Program-made: the position numbers and the translations under genes
DNA from: Bacillus horti
GTDB taxonomy: Bacteria > Bacillota > Bacilli > Caldalkalibacillales > JCM-10596
Reading direction: 5' to 3'
NCBI RefSeq assembly: GCF_030813115.1
Contig: NZ_JAUSTY010000005.1
Coordinates: forward strand, 225,580-289,579
DNA length: 64,000 nt
The notes under the pieces: model-generated
Databases searched by the model: none
Told to the model about the DNA's origin: nothing
Seen by the model: only the letters and a program-made list of their open reading frames with translations
Shown here: piece by piece, positions 44,601 through 52,711 of the stretch
How positions within the stretch are numbered: the first letter of the stretch is position 1
Layout: the number at the start of each line of letters is the position of its first letter

Positions 44601-44710
44601 ATAATCTCGAAGAGACACTACAAAAAGTTAAGTTAGGATTTCTATCCTTGCGCACACTTGGTCTGAAATCAAAAAGAGTGTCCTTTGGTACAATTTTAGG
44701 AGGGGGTGTT

Positions 44711-45040
44711 GTGAGCGAGAACAACCAGTTGCGGGACGTGTTTGCCGCTATTGCTGATCCTACTAGACGCAGACTAATTCGTCTGTTAGCAGAGGTAGAG
44801 GAGTTGCCGCTCCACGAGTTGACATCACAGTTTTCAATAGGCCGTACAGCGGTATCCAAGCATTTGACCATTCTCAAAGAGGTAGGACTGGTACTTGATC
44901 GAAAAGTCGGGAGAGAAACTCGATTTAGACTTAACGCCCATCCACTCAAAGAAATACAAGATTGGGTGGCTTTCTACAGTAAGTTTTGGAATATGAATAT
45001 GTTGCGCTTAAACCAACTATTAGAGGAGGAAGAAAAATGA
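44711..45040 (+). CDS. ArsR family regulator, copy 2
   Basis: 109 residues, a close paralogue of the protein at 40487: VFAAIADPTRRRLIRLLAE, GRTAVSKHLTILKEVGLVLD, VGRETRF are nearly unchanged. GTG 44711 follows AGGAGGGGG. No metal-binding cysteines. Its operators are near-identical to those of copy 1, so each regulator could bind both promoters. Overlaps its SRPBCC partner by four bases. Confidence 0.9.
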   Translation: MSENNQLRDVFAAIADPTRRRLIRLLAEVEELPLHELTSQFSIGRTAVSKHLTILKEVGLVLDRKVGRETRFRLNAHPLKEIQDWVAFYSKFWNMNMLRLNQLLEEEEK

Positions 45041-45429
45041 GTTTAACATTAACCTTGGATTTTCAGTACACAACATCGGTGGAGAAGGCTTGGTCTGCTT
45101 TAACCGATTCTAGCAAACTAGCACAGTGGATCACAGAAAATGATTTTAAGCCTGTTGAGGGAGAACGATTTCAGTTTCGCCATCAGCCGTACGAGTATTG
45201 GGATGGAATCGTTGACGGCGAAGTACTTAGTGTAGAAGAACCTAACCACTTATCCTATTCTTGGGGTACCGGAGACGAGCGACAAACGGTCACTTGGAAG
45301 CTGCAGGATTTAGGGGACGGGAAGGTTAACCTTCATCTCGAACAAACAGGATTCTCAAATGCTGAAGGACTTGAAGGCGCTAAGTATGGCTGGAATGAAT
45401 GGTTCAGTAAATTTGAACAGGTGTTGTAA
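45037..45429 (+). CDS. SRPBCC (AHSA1-type) domain protein, copy 2
   Basis: 130 residues, paralogue of the protein at 40813: SVEKAWSALTDSSKLAQWIT, YEYWDGIVDGEVLSVEEPN, VNLHLEQTGFSNAEGLEGAK. Ligand-binding START-like cavity expected. ATG overlap with the regulator gene indicates coupled translation. The pair looks like an older duplication that has diverged, with the binding-cavity region more variable than the frame. Confidence 0.88.
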   Translation: MSLTLTLDFQYTTSVEKAWSALTDSSKLAQWITENDFKPVEGERFQFRHQPYEYWDGIVDGEVLSVEEPNHLSYSWGTGDERQTVTWKLQDLGDGKVNLHLEQTGFSNAEGLEGAKYGWNEWFSKFEQVL

Positions 45430-45494
45430 TAGTAGCAAATAGCTGACTGCAGTTTAAGTCATTCAGAGATTAGAATGTCTTAGACACAATTTCT

Positions 45495-45547
45495 TTTACA
45501 CGACACCAAATGGTGATCTATAACTAAATGAGACACCGTTTGGTGTC
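45495..45547 (+). promoter_or_regulatory. ArsR-type promoter with two palindromic operators (site C)
   Basis: TTTACA (45495-45500) and TATAAC (45519-45524), 18 bases apart. Palindromes GACACCAAATGGTGAT (45502-45517) and GACACCGTTTGGTGTC (45532-45547) repeat the arrangement of sites A and B with 30-base spacing. It drives the DoxX-like gene. Confidence 0.85.
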
Positions 45548-45623
45548 TGAAAAATAATCTCTATTATAAATTTTGCAATCTGAAATTAGTTCTACATGAA
45601 CAATGATTAGAAGGAGGAAGCAT

Positions 45624-46046
45624 ATGAGTACGGTAATCAGTACGGAGCAAAAAAAGAAAACGAACATAACAAAGCGAAAAAAAGTAATCTATTGGATTTT
45701 TACAGTTTGGCTCGCACTTGGAATGCTTTCAGCAGCAATCGTTCAACTGATCCAATTGGATGGAGAAGTTGATATGATGCTACATTTGGGTTATCCCGCC
45801 TATTTTCTCGTTTTACTTGGCGCTTCTAAAATTTTGGGCGTGATAGCCATATTAGTTCCTAAATTTCCTTTGCTAAAAGAATGGGCTTACGCAGGTTTTT
45901 TCTTTACAATGGCAGGAGCGCTCTTTTCACATATTATATTAGGGGATTCATTTGGAGACATATATCAGTCCTTATTACTTCTTATTCTAACTGTAGCCTC
46001 ATGGTACTTCAGACCTGGGGATAGGAAAATCACAGGTGGGCAATAA
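45624..46046 (+). CDS. DoxX-like membrane protein
   Basis: 140 residues with four membrane helices; the arrangement WIFTVWLALGMLSAAIVQL, HLGYPAYFLVLLGASKILGV and SWYFRPGDRK is typical of the DoxX-like family, whose members are linked to thiol and redox stress and often neighbour ArsR-SRPBCC pairs. ATG 45624 follows AAGGAGG. Its promoter carries the shared ArsR operators, which makes it a member of the same regulon. Confidence 0.85.
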   Translation: MSTVISTEQKKKTNITKRKKVIYWIFTVWLALGMLSAAIVQLIQLDGEVDMMLHLGYPAYFLVLLGASKILGVIAILVPKFPLLKEWAYAGFFFTMAGALFSHIILGDSFGDIYQSLLLLILTVASWYFRPGDRKITGGQ

Positions 46047-46084
46047 AATTTGTGACGGTCGCTTTTTATTTTATGAAAAGAATA

Positions 46085-46168
46085 GTGTTTGGCGGGATTA
46101 CAGTTTCAACTAGGCGCAAACCGATTAGTCTGTTAGCAGTGCCAAAGGAGAATCCGCTTCAGGAATAA
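46085..46168 (+). pseudogene. Decayed fragment of a third ArsR copy
   Basis: GTGTTTGGCGGGATTACAGT onward parallels the VFAAIADPTRRRLIRLLAE coding stretch of the two intact regulators: codons give STRRKPISLLAVPKENPLQE before TAA. It covers only about 28 codons, has lost both ends, and sits just before a terminator. Confidence 0.7.
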
Positions 46169-46202
46169 AAAACTCATTTGAAATTGCAAATGAGTTTTTT
46201 TT
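46167..46202. terminator. Bidirectional terminator between DoxX-like and HxlR genes
   Basis: AACTCATTTG and CAAATGAGTT form a perfect 10-bp stem with A-run before and T-run after, serving both converging transcripts. Confidence 0.9.
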
Positions 46203-46219
46203 GGTAAGAGAAATGCCTC

Positions 46220-46576
46220 CTAATTCTCTCCTCGATCTTTATCTTTTATTTCCTTTTCTTTGGAGATACGAACCTCGCCCAATTTGATCATTTGTTCAAG
46301 GATAGGAGTCAGGTTTGACCCGAATTCTGTTAAATTATAGTTCACTTGTGGAGGGATAGTTGGAATCACGGTACGACTTATGATACCGTCTTTTTCTAAC
46401 TCTCGGAGCTGTACTGTCAGCACATGCTTCGAAACTCCCGGAAGCAATCGATGAAGTTCCCCAAACCGTCTCGTCTGCCCCTGCAATTCAAAGATCAAAC
46501 GTGGCTTCCATTTTCCACTGATCATTTGAACGGCTACATCTACTGGGCATCCATAAGTTCCATCTTGATAAGGCAT
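46220..46576 (-). CDS. HxlR family transcriptional regulator
   Basis: 118 residues: CPVDVAVQMISGKWKPRLIF with the Cys near the N-terminus, RFGELHRLLPGVSKHVLTVQ, LRELEKDGIISRTV and NYNLTEFG are characteristic of HxlR regulators, which often sense aldehydes, quinones or other electrophiles through that Cys. It is divergent from the SnoaL-like gene at 46702, a usual regulator-target arrangement. Confidence 0.9.
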   Translation of the reverse strand: MPYQDGTYGCPVDVAVQMISGKWKPRLIFELQGQTRRFGELHRLLPGVSKHVLTVQLRELEKDGIISRTVIPTIPPQVNYNLTEFGSNLTPILEQMIKLGEVRISKEKEIKDKDRGEN

Positions 46577-46593
46577 ATCGTCTGTCCCCCTCT

Positions 46594-46622
46594 ACCTAGT
46601 CACTAATAGATGACCTAGTCAT
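46594..46622. promoter_or_regulatory. Direct repeats in the HxlR/SnoaL intergenic region
   Basis: ACCTAGTCAC (46594-46603) and ACCTAGTCAT (46613-46622) repeat on the same strand, 19 bases apart, overlapping the region expected to hold the promoter of the HxlR gene. Probable regulator binding sites. Confidence 0.5.
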
Positions 46623-46701
46623 TGATTTCTGCCTACTTACTTTTCTTTCTCGATTAAGGTAACGTATAGCTATATCTTAGTATAAAGAAAGAGGAGAGCT
46701 T

Positions 46702-47109
46702 ATGTCACTATCAAATTCTAATGATAAAGTCTACAAACCTGAGGAGATGAACCCTGCCTTCGCCAAAGCGTTTAATTCTGGCAAGCTAGAAAATTTGCTA
46801 GCTTTGTTCGAGCATGATGCTATACTGTTCGATCACGGAGGCAAGCCACATCAAGGAAGAGGTCCTGTACGAGAAACGTTGGCAAAACTGTTACAGATTA
46901 AAGGGACAATGGTATCAAAAAATATCCACTGTACTCCCTTTGAAGACATTGCCCTATTACGCTGTCACTTTGTTATTCATACCATAGACCCTGAAGGAAA
47001 TCCCACACAAATTGAAGGACATTCCTCCGAAGTTGCCAGAAGACAATCAGACGGAAGCTGGTTGTATATTATCGATCACCCGTTTGGGTCACAGCCTCTT
47101 GTAGATTAG
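46702..47109 (+). CDS. SnoaL-like (NTF2-fold) protein
   Basis: 135 residues with the cone-shaped NTF2 pattern: NPAFAKAFNSGKLENLLALF, HDAILFDHGGKPHQGRGPV, then GHSSEVARRQSDGSWLYIID. Members include ketosteroid-isomerase-like enzymes and YybH-type stress proteins. No function can be assigned beyond the fold. AGAGGAGAGC precedes ATG 46702. Likely target of the divergent HxlR regulator. A terminator follows. Confidence 0.8.
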   Translation: MSLSNSNDKVYKPEEMNPAFAKAFNSGKLENLLALFEHDAILFDHGGKPHQGRGPVRETLAKLLQIKGTMVSKNIHCTPFEDIALLRCHFVIHTIDPEGNPTQIEGHSSEVARRQSDGSWLYIIDHPFGSQPLVD

Positions 47110-47121
47110 CTGGCTTTAAAT

Positions 47122-47168
47122 AAGGGTTGTCTCAAAGGAATATAGTCCTTCGAAGACAGCCCTTTTAT
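47122..47168 (+). terminator. Terminator after the SnoaL-like gene
   Basis: AAGGGTTGTCT (47122-47132) pairs with AGACAGCCCTT (47154-47164, one G-T), with an inner AAGGA/TCCTT hairpin, then TTTATTTTC. Confidence 0.8.
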
Positions 47169-47196
47169 TTTCAAATGGTTTCAACAGAGAGGCTAT

Positions 47197-47403
47197 TCAA
47201 CCATTCAAGCACAACGCACGAATGCGTCTGGATCTTCTAGCTTTTCCATATGCGAAGGTATCTGATTTCTTCCATGTCACATAGGGTGATGCTAGATGAA
47301 CGGGGGCACGGCAATGATCCTTGGTTTCAACCCATAGAAGCATCCCCAATAAATATCCAACCCAGACGGATTTATCGATCTTCAAGCTATCCAATAGCGC
47401 AAA
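47197..47403 (-). pseudogene. Probable alpha/beta-hydrolase remnant
   Basis: The minus strand encodes LLDSLKIDKSVWVGYLLG, then HLASPYVTW, resembling the nucleophile elbow region (GxSxG, here GYLLG with Ser replaced) and following strand of alpha/beta-hydrolases. Only ~65 codons remain, with no start-proximal or C-terminal domain parts. The reading is tentative. Confidence 0.35.
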
Positions 47404-47407
47404 AATA

Positions 47408-47436
47408 TTTACTTTTTATTAAAGTTACTTTATAGT
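47408..47436 (+). promoter_or_regulatory. Probable promoter of the MarR gene
   Basis: TTTACT and TATAGT are separated by 17 bases. AT-rich inverted stretches (TTTATTAAAG, TAGTTAAG) around it could be operator half-sites. Confidence 0.5.
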
Positions 47437-47473
47437 TAAGTCGTATTAACAATTAAGCGGGGTGTTATGTAAG

Positions 47474-47902
47474 GTGAAGGATCACTATATTAAGCAGATA
47501 AACGTTTTACGTAACGAGATAAATATCCAGATAGCCAATAAGTTTGAGGACAGGCTGGATAATGAGTTAACAACAAAGCAAGTATTAATACTTGAATTAA
47601 TAAGGACAGGTGTTACCTCAACAAAGGATCTAGCAGATAAGCTAAATGTCTCAACAAGTGCTATAAGTCAATTACTGAATAAATTAGAGGATAAAAGATA
47701 CGTTGAAAGGTTTATTAATCCGAAGAACCGTCGTGAAATTGTCTTGAAGCTCGCTGATAAAGCCAATCAATATTTTAACGATTTAGACTCATTGAAGGAT
47801 GAGATCAATAGAGAGGTTTATGGAAAGCTGTCACTAGAAGAATTGAAACAGTTGGCAAGCATCCTGGGGAAGTTACAAGGCATTGTAAATGAAGGTAGCT
47901 AA
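47474..47902 (+). CDS. MarR family transcriptional regulator
   Basis: About 142 residues with the MarR winged helix: LTTKQVLILELIRTG, TSTKDLADKLNVSTSAISQLL, NKLEDKRYVERFINPKNRREIVLKL. GTG 47474 gives the better spacing to GGGG; GTG 47462 adds four residues. It probably controls itself and the hydrolase gene 44 bases downstream. Confidence 0.88.
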   Translation: MKDHYIKQINVLRNEINIQIANKFEDRLDNELTTKQVLILELIRTGVTSTKDLADKLNVSTSAISQLLNKLEDKRYVERFINPKNRREIVLKLADKANQYFNDLDSLKDEINREVYGKLSLEELKQLASILGKLQGIVNEGS

Positions 47903-47946
47903 GAAAGATTAGATAGACGTCTTTAAATTAGAGAGGGATGATGAGG

Positions 47947-48726
47947 ATGGCTTTATATTATCAAGAATATGGGGATAAAAACGCTGATCTGATGGTATTT
48001 ATACATGGTGGTGGAGTGAGTGGCTGGATGTGGGATAAGCAAATTGAATACTTTACTCATTTTCACTGTGTGGTTCCAGATTTACCTAAACAAGGTCAGA
48101 GTGGTGATGGGGTAGACTTCTCTATTAAAAATAGTGCAGAGCAGCTTATCGAATTAATACAGGGAAAAGCTATGGGCAAGAAGGTGATTGTTGTTGGCTT
48201 TTCTTTGGGGGCTCAAGTAACGATTCAGCTATTAAGTATGAAACCAGATTTGATTGATTTTGCCATGATAAACAGTGCTTTGGTAAGACCAATGTCATCT
48301 ATGAAAGGGTGGATTCGGCCTTCTATTAAATTAACATCTCCATTAATGCGTAATCGATCATTTGCTAAGCTACAAGCCAAAACTTTGTATGTTGGTGAAG
48401 ACCATTTTGAAAAGTATTATCAAGAGAGCTGTCAAATGAAAGCAGATACACTTATTCGAATATTAGAAGAAAATATGTCATTTGAAATACCTAAGAATTT
48501 TAAAGCAGCAACTGGAAAGATATTGGTTACAGTAGGTGATCAAGAGAAATCCGTTATGAAAAAGTCTGCAAAAGATATTGTGGCAAGCAACTCAAATTGT
48601 GAAGGTGTCATTATACCTAAAATTGGACATGGAGTTACTATGGCAAATCCTGATCTTTTTAATGAAATGCTAGAAGCTTGGATATGTAAAGGGAACTTAC
48701 CTGAAGGTGAAAGAATACTAGGTTGA
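47947..48726 (+). CDS. Alpha/beta-hydrolase
   Basis: 259 residues: MVFIHGGGVSGWMWD (oxyanion), VVGFSLGAQ (nucleophile Ser), a late VGDQEKS (Asp) and KIGHGVTMANP (His) complete a hydrolase triad. Substrate unknown. Three ATG codons lie at 47938, 47941 and 47947; the last has the best distance from AGAGGGA. Likely co-transcribed with the MarR gene. Confidence 0.85.
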   Translation: MALYYQEYGDKNADLMVFIHGGGVSGWMWDKQIEYFTHFHCVVPDLPKQGQSGDGVDFSIKNSAEQLIELIQGKAMGKKVIVVGFSLGAQVTIQLLSMKPDLIDFAMINSALVRPMSSMKGWIRPSIKLTSPLMRNRSFAKLQAKTLYVGEDHFEKYYQESCQMKADTLIRILEENMSFEIPKNFKAATGKILVTVGDQEKSVMKKSAKDIVASNSNCEGVIIPKIGHGVTMANPDLFNEMLEAWICKGNLPEGERILG

Positions 48727-48903
48727 TTTTTCAAGAAATTGGTTAATGGATAAGTTTTCAGGAAAACCTGCAGAAGTTTATTCATTGAAATGAAGGCATC
48801 TCCTCTCGTAATGAGTAATTATCCTTCACGGTGCTGCTTCATTCACACCTCCCTAGGCAGATCATCATACATTAGTAAAAATGACTTCGGAGGTACCCAT
48901 GAA

Positions 48904-50793
48904 ATGAGCAAGGTTTTAAGTGAAATAGGTCCGGAAATCCATCGACTGACCACAACACTTATTCAGCAGCAGAAGGATGACGGCTCATGGCATTTTTGTT
49001 TTGAGAACGGCATGTCCATTGATGCATTTGTAATCATCCTTCTTCGATCTCTGAATGTTTCTAACGAAGAACTTATACATGAACTACATGACCGAATTCT
49101 TATTGAACAGCAGCCTGAGGGTCACTGGAAATTATTTCACGATGATCATGAAGGTAATCTATCTGCTTCGATCGATGCCTACTATGCATTACTCTATTCG
49201 GGATACAGTCACAAGGCTGATGAGCACATGATACGAGCAAAAAACTATATCCAGTCCAGAGGGGGACTCGCCAAAGCTACGAGTATCTTGACGAAGGCGA
49301 TCCTGGCAGCTACAGGACAAGCAAAATGGCCAGCTTCAATCTCATCTATTCCATTGGAGGGTCTTCTTCTCCCTACTTTGTTTCCTATTAACTTGTTTGA
49401 TTTCTCGGGGTATTCTCGAGTCCATTTTGTCCCGATGCTAATCATGGCCAATAGGAAGTTCTCGATTCAGAACGAGCATACGCCTCTGCTAACTGATCTT
49501 CAATTAGGTCGTTTGGACACCGAACCCCTTTCGCGTGAGTTTCAGAATATCCTCAACTATCTGCAAAAGGGATTGGAGCAACTAATAGGCACTCCCCATT
49601 TTCTCCATAATGCTGCCATCACAAAAGCCGAACAATTCATGCTGGAGCGGATTGAACCTGATGGAACTCTTTACAGCTATGCGAGCAGTACGATACTGAT
49701 GATATTCTCCCTACTTGCCCTCGGTTATGATAGACAGGATCCCCTCATTACGCATGCGGTTCAAGGTATCATTGAGATGCAATGGCGTACGAATCAGATA
49801 ACCACGATTCAAAACTCTCCCTCGACCGTGTGGGACACGGCATTAATTGCTTACGCTATGCAGGAATCTGAACTTGACGAGAATAATAAGTCGATTCAGA
49901 GTGCCGCTACTTACCTGTATACCAGACAGCATTATAAATTGGGGGATTGGAGCATTCATAACCCAAATATATCGCCTGGGGGATGGGGATTCTCGGAGAG
50001 CAATACCATCAATCCAGATGTAGATGACACAACGGCGGCTCTAAGGGCGATAGAAAGCTTTTCCGCATCGAGTGATTCCTACCTGGATTCGTGGAATCGT
50101 GGACTTTTTTGGGTCATATCTATGCAAAATGATGATGGAGGATGGCCGGCTTTCGAAAAAAACACAAACAAAGAAATCCTTACATGGATCGCCATAGATG
50201 GCGCAAGATCCGCAGCCATCGATCCTTCGGAAGCGGATCTGACAGGACGCACCCTAGAGTATCTCGGGAACTTCGCCGGGCTTGATACTGGACATGACTT
50301 TATCCAACGAGGCACCAAGTGGCTGATGAATCATCAGGAGCAAGATGGCTCCTGGTACGGAAGATGGGGAATTTGTTACATCTATGGTACATGGGCTGCG
50401 TTAACTGGATTAACGGCCGTTGGTGTCTCTCCCCAACATGCAACTATCCAAAAAGGAGTCCAGTGGCTGCTCAGTATTCAAAACACGGATGGAGGATGGG
50501 GAGAATCCTGCAGAAGCGATAAGCTTCGACGTTATATTCCGTTAGGAGCAAGCACTCCCTCTCAAACTGCGTGGGCCCTCGATGCACTCATCGCTGTTCA
50601 TCCTCAGCCAACAGATGAAATAGACAAAGGAATCCGTAAACTCATCACATTATTGCACGAAGACAATTGGATGACTTCTTATCCGACAGGCGCTGGACTT
50701 CCAGGAATGTTCTATATTCATTACCATAGTTACAGGCATATTTGGCCACTCGTTGCGTTAAGTCATTATAGAAAGAAATATGAGAACTTGTAA
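48904..50793 (+). CDS. sqhC: Squalene-hopene/sporulenol-type terpene cyclase
   Basis: 629 residues, the usual length. The catalytic acid motif PDVDDTTAALRAIE lies near residue 371, and several QW repeats are visible (QQKDDGSWHF, QNDDGGWPAF, QEQDGSWYGRWG, QNTDGGWGES). The GRWGICYIYGTWAALTG region and overall pattern match B. subtilis SqhC, which cyclises tetraprenyl-beta-curcumene to sporulenol; a squalene-to-hopene activity cannot be excluded from sequence. ATG 48904 is ten bases after GGAGG; the upstream 38 codons of the open frame lack cyclase similarity. No terpene precursor genes are adjacent. Confidence 0.9.
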   Translation: MSKVLSEIGPEIHRLTTTLIQQQKDDGSWHFCFENGMSIDAFVIILLRSLNVSNEELIHELHDRILIEQQPEGHWKLFHDDHEGNLSASIDAYYALLYSGYSHKADEHMIRAKNYIQSRGGLAKATSILTKAILAATGQAKWPASISSIPLEGLLLPTLFPINLFDFSGYSRVHFVPMLIMANRKFSIQNEHTPLLTDLQLGRLDTEPLSREFQNILNYLQKGLEQLIGTPHFLHNAAITKAEQFMLERIEPDGTLYSYASSTILMIFSLLALGYDRQDPLITHAVQGIIEMQWRTNQITTIQNSPSTVWDTALIAYAMQESELDENNKSIQSAATYLYTRQHYKLGDWSIHNPNISPGGWGFSESNTINPDVDDTTAALRAIESFSASSDSYLDSWNRGLFWVISMQNDDGGWPAFEKNTNKEILTWIAIDGARSAAIDPSEADLTGRTLEYLGNFAGLDTGHDFIQRGTKWLMNHQEQDGSWYGRWGICYIYGTWAALTGLTAVGVSPQHATIQKGVQWLLSIQNTDGGWGESCRSDKLRRYIPLGASTPSQTAWALDALIAVHPQPTDEIDKGIRKLITLLHEDNWMTSYPTGAGLPGMFYIHYHSYRHIWPLVALSHYRKKYENL

Positions 50794-51349
50794 CCCTGTA
50801 TACAACACGAATCAATGCTAGAGCAAGAAATGGAGTTAGCCTAAATAAACCTACGTTTGACTTTGAGCAGTCAAATAAAAGCAGGTACAAATTACCATTA
50901 TTCAACTCCATTGCCCAAAAGTACTTGGTATATATGCTCAAATCTATCAAAATGATGACTTAATGTAGTTATGCTTCTATATGAGCTTATTGCATTTTGT
51001 CTTTTTTATTATTTACAGGCGATTTTCGAAGTTAGACTACCAGTAATCTAAAGATATAATACTTTCTAGAAGGAATTTGCTGGATGGTGTCGAAACTAGG
51101 AAAGTGAGTTTTACAAATTTTGTGTTTATTGGTTCTGTTTGAAGGATGCATTTTATTTATTAAGCTCGCATTAAAAGGAATTACGGCATTAGACATTTAT
51201 ATTGATGAGAAGACAAATAGAAGCTAGAGATATCTGTGTTGCAAGAGATGGGAGTTGGATGATCCTCAAGCTCAACAGAAAGATCGGGATTTTGACAAAT
51301 GGAATATTTGTAGTTTATTAGTGTAGATAAACGGAGGGAGGTACTATTT
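50794..51349. other. Intergenic stretch with gene remnants
   Basis: No intact gene. A ~57-codon frame without a start covers 50800-50961 and is not recognisable. At 51170-51230 the sequence GGAATTACGGCATTAGACAT and its continuation resembles 51690-51735 downstream, so both look like copies of one decayed coding end. No terminator was found for the cyclase gene. Confidence 0.5.
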
Positions 51350-51457
51350 TTGATAAATAAAACAGGAATTATTCAAATCATTATTTTTATTTTAGCTTTG
51401 ATTTTTTGCGTAGGGTATTATCTTATTACAGGGGAATCTATCAGAAGAACGTGGTGA
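51350..51457 (+). CDS. Small single-pass membrane protein (paralogue 1)
   Basis: 35 residues, MINKTGIIQIIIFILALIFC, then VGYYLITGESIRRTW. TTG 51350 follows AGGGAGG at 51335-51341. A related 26-residue frame lies at 52596 with the same start type, Asn-Lys-Thr head and IIIFIL helix, which supports both as real genes. Confidence 0.5.
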   Translation: MINKTGIIQIIIFILALIFCVGYYLITGESIRRTW

Positions 51458-51507
51458 AATTAATGATAGAGAGATCGTTCAATTCATTAGATGCTTGAGG
51501 TGATCCT

Positions 51508-51735
51508 ATGAAATCTGTAATCAAAAAAATCGGGAGTATTTTTATTCCTGTCAAGAATCTAGTAGAATCTATTAAATGGTATGAAAATATCTTAGGAGAG
51601 AGGAGTAACTCTCGAATGCAAAGCTACTTACAATGTGAAAATTCATTTTTTACAAGGGAGAAGATCATATTAAACTTGCTCATAGAGGAATTAAGGCATT
51701 AGATATTTATATAAATGAAAAGGCTAACAGAAGTT
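51508..51735 (+). pseudogene. Chimeric remnant: VOC-domain start joined to a zinc-type protein start
   Basis: The first ~31 codons (SIFIPVKNLVESIKWYENILG) are a VOC/glyoxalase N-terminus. From 51615 the same frame reads MQSYLQCENSFFTREK, matching the front of the broken gene at 54787. After a frame change the tail HRGIKALDIYINEKANRS parallels the remnant at 51170-51230. No complete domain remains, so the 64-codon frame is unlikely to be functional. Confidence 0.65.
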
Positions 51736-51775
51736 AAGAGCTTAGGTATTAGTTCTATTTATGGAGGAGAGTACA

Positions 51776-52561
51776 TTGATTCGAAAGCTCAACCAATTTG
51801 ATCATGAGCAAGTTATGGGCTATTTAGCTAAGGAGCCGTCATTTAATCTCTTTATCATAGGAGATATTGAAGCGTTTGGATATGAGTCAGACTTTCAAGA
51901 TCTTTGGGGAGAATTTAATGAGAGTGGACAATTAATAGCTGTCATGTTAAGGCTCTATAGCTCGTATATCGTAAGCTCTACAGGAGGGCTAAATGTTAAT
52001 GGATTTGCTGAGATAATTAATTCAGATGAGGATTTTTACGAATTATCTGGTAGAGATGTTGTTGTTGAGCAATTCGAAAATAATGTAATTAACTGTTTGG
52101 GTAAAAAAACGAGTACATACTTCTGCGAGCTAGTGACTGAGGACTACGTACATAACAGACATTATGAGAAGGCTGCACTAAAAGCTACATTAGACGATAT
52201 CGAACGTATAGTAGAACTACGTTTACAAATTAGTACTTTTTCAAATAAAAATTCTCGCGAAGGTTTATTAAAAATGATGGAGAGTGGGATCAGTAGAACT
52301 TTTTATCTAGAAGAAAATGGGGTCATGATTGCTGCTGCTTCAACAACGGCTGAAAACAGTCAATCTGCTATGATTGTGGGAGTTTGTACGCTTGCGGATT
52401 ACAGAAATAATGGCTATGCTTCTGTTTGCATGTCAGCGCTTTGTGATGAAGTTTTGGGTGAGGGCAAGACCTTATGTTTGTTTTATGAGGATCCTGCAGC
52501 TGGTAGGATATATAAGCGTCTTGGTTTTCGGGATATTGGTAAATGGAATATTTATAGATAA
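51776..52561 (+). CDS. GNAT family N-acetyltransferase
   Basis: 261 residues. The C-terminal GNAT core has IVGVCTLADYRNNGYASVCMSALC (acetyl-CoA loop) and LFYEDPAAGRIYKRLGF. The N-terminal half (FNLFIIGDIEAFGYES) resembles two-domain acetyltransferases of Firmicutes. TTG 51776 is placed seven bases after GGAGGAG; ATG 51761 overlaps that site. Substrate unknown. Confidence 0.85.
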   Translation: MIRKLNQFDHEQVMGYLAKEPSFNLFIIGDIEAFGYESDFQDLWGEFNESGQLIAVMLRLYSSYIVSSTGGLNVNGFAEIINSDEDFYELSGRDVVVEQFENNVINCLGKKTSTYFCELVTEDYVHNRHYEKAALKATLDDIERIVELRLQISTFSNKNSREGLLKMMESGISRTFYLEENGVMIAAASTTAENSQSAMIVGVCTLADYRNNGYASVCMSALCDEVLGEGKTLCLFYEDPAAGRIYKRLGFRDIGKWNIYR

Positions 52562-52595
52562 TAAGTGTGGCATCAATGGAAGGAGGTAGTAATTC

Positions 52596-52676
52596 TTGAG
52601 AAATAAAACAAAGGTTACGTACATCATTATTTTTATATTAGGTATGATTGTAGGTCTTTGGTTATCACCTTTTTAA
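52596..52676 (+). CDS. Small single-pass membrane protein (paralogue 2)
   Basis: 26 residues, MRNKTKVTYIIIFILGMIVG then LWLSPF, from TTG 52596, eight bases after GGAAGGAGG. Similar to 51350-51457 in start codon, head and helix, and likewise placed just ahead of another gene. Confidence 0.5.
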   Translation: MRNKTKVTYIIIFILGMIVGLWLSPF

Positions 52677-52711
52677 AATATTTGTAGTAAAAAATAAAAG
52701 AGGGGATTTAC

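Noticed and set aside
50800..50961. Start-less frame of about 57 codons after the cyclase gene
   Set aside because: No start codon, ribosome site or recognisable similarity; length is within what AT-rich DNA gives by chance.
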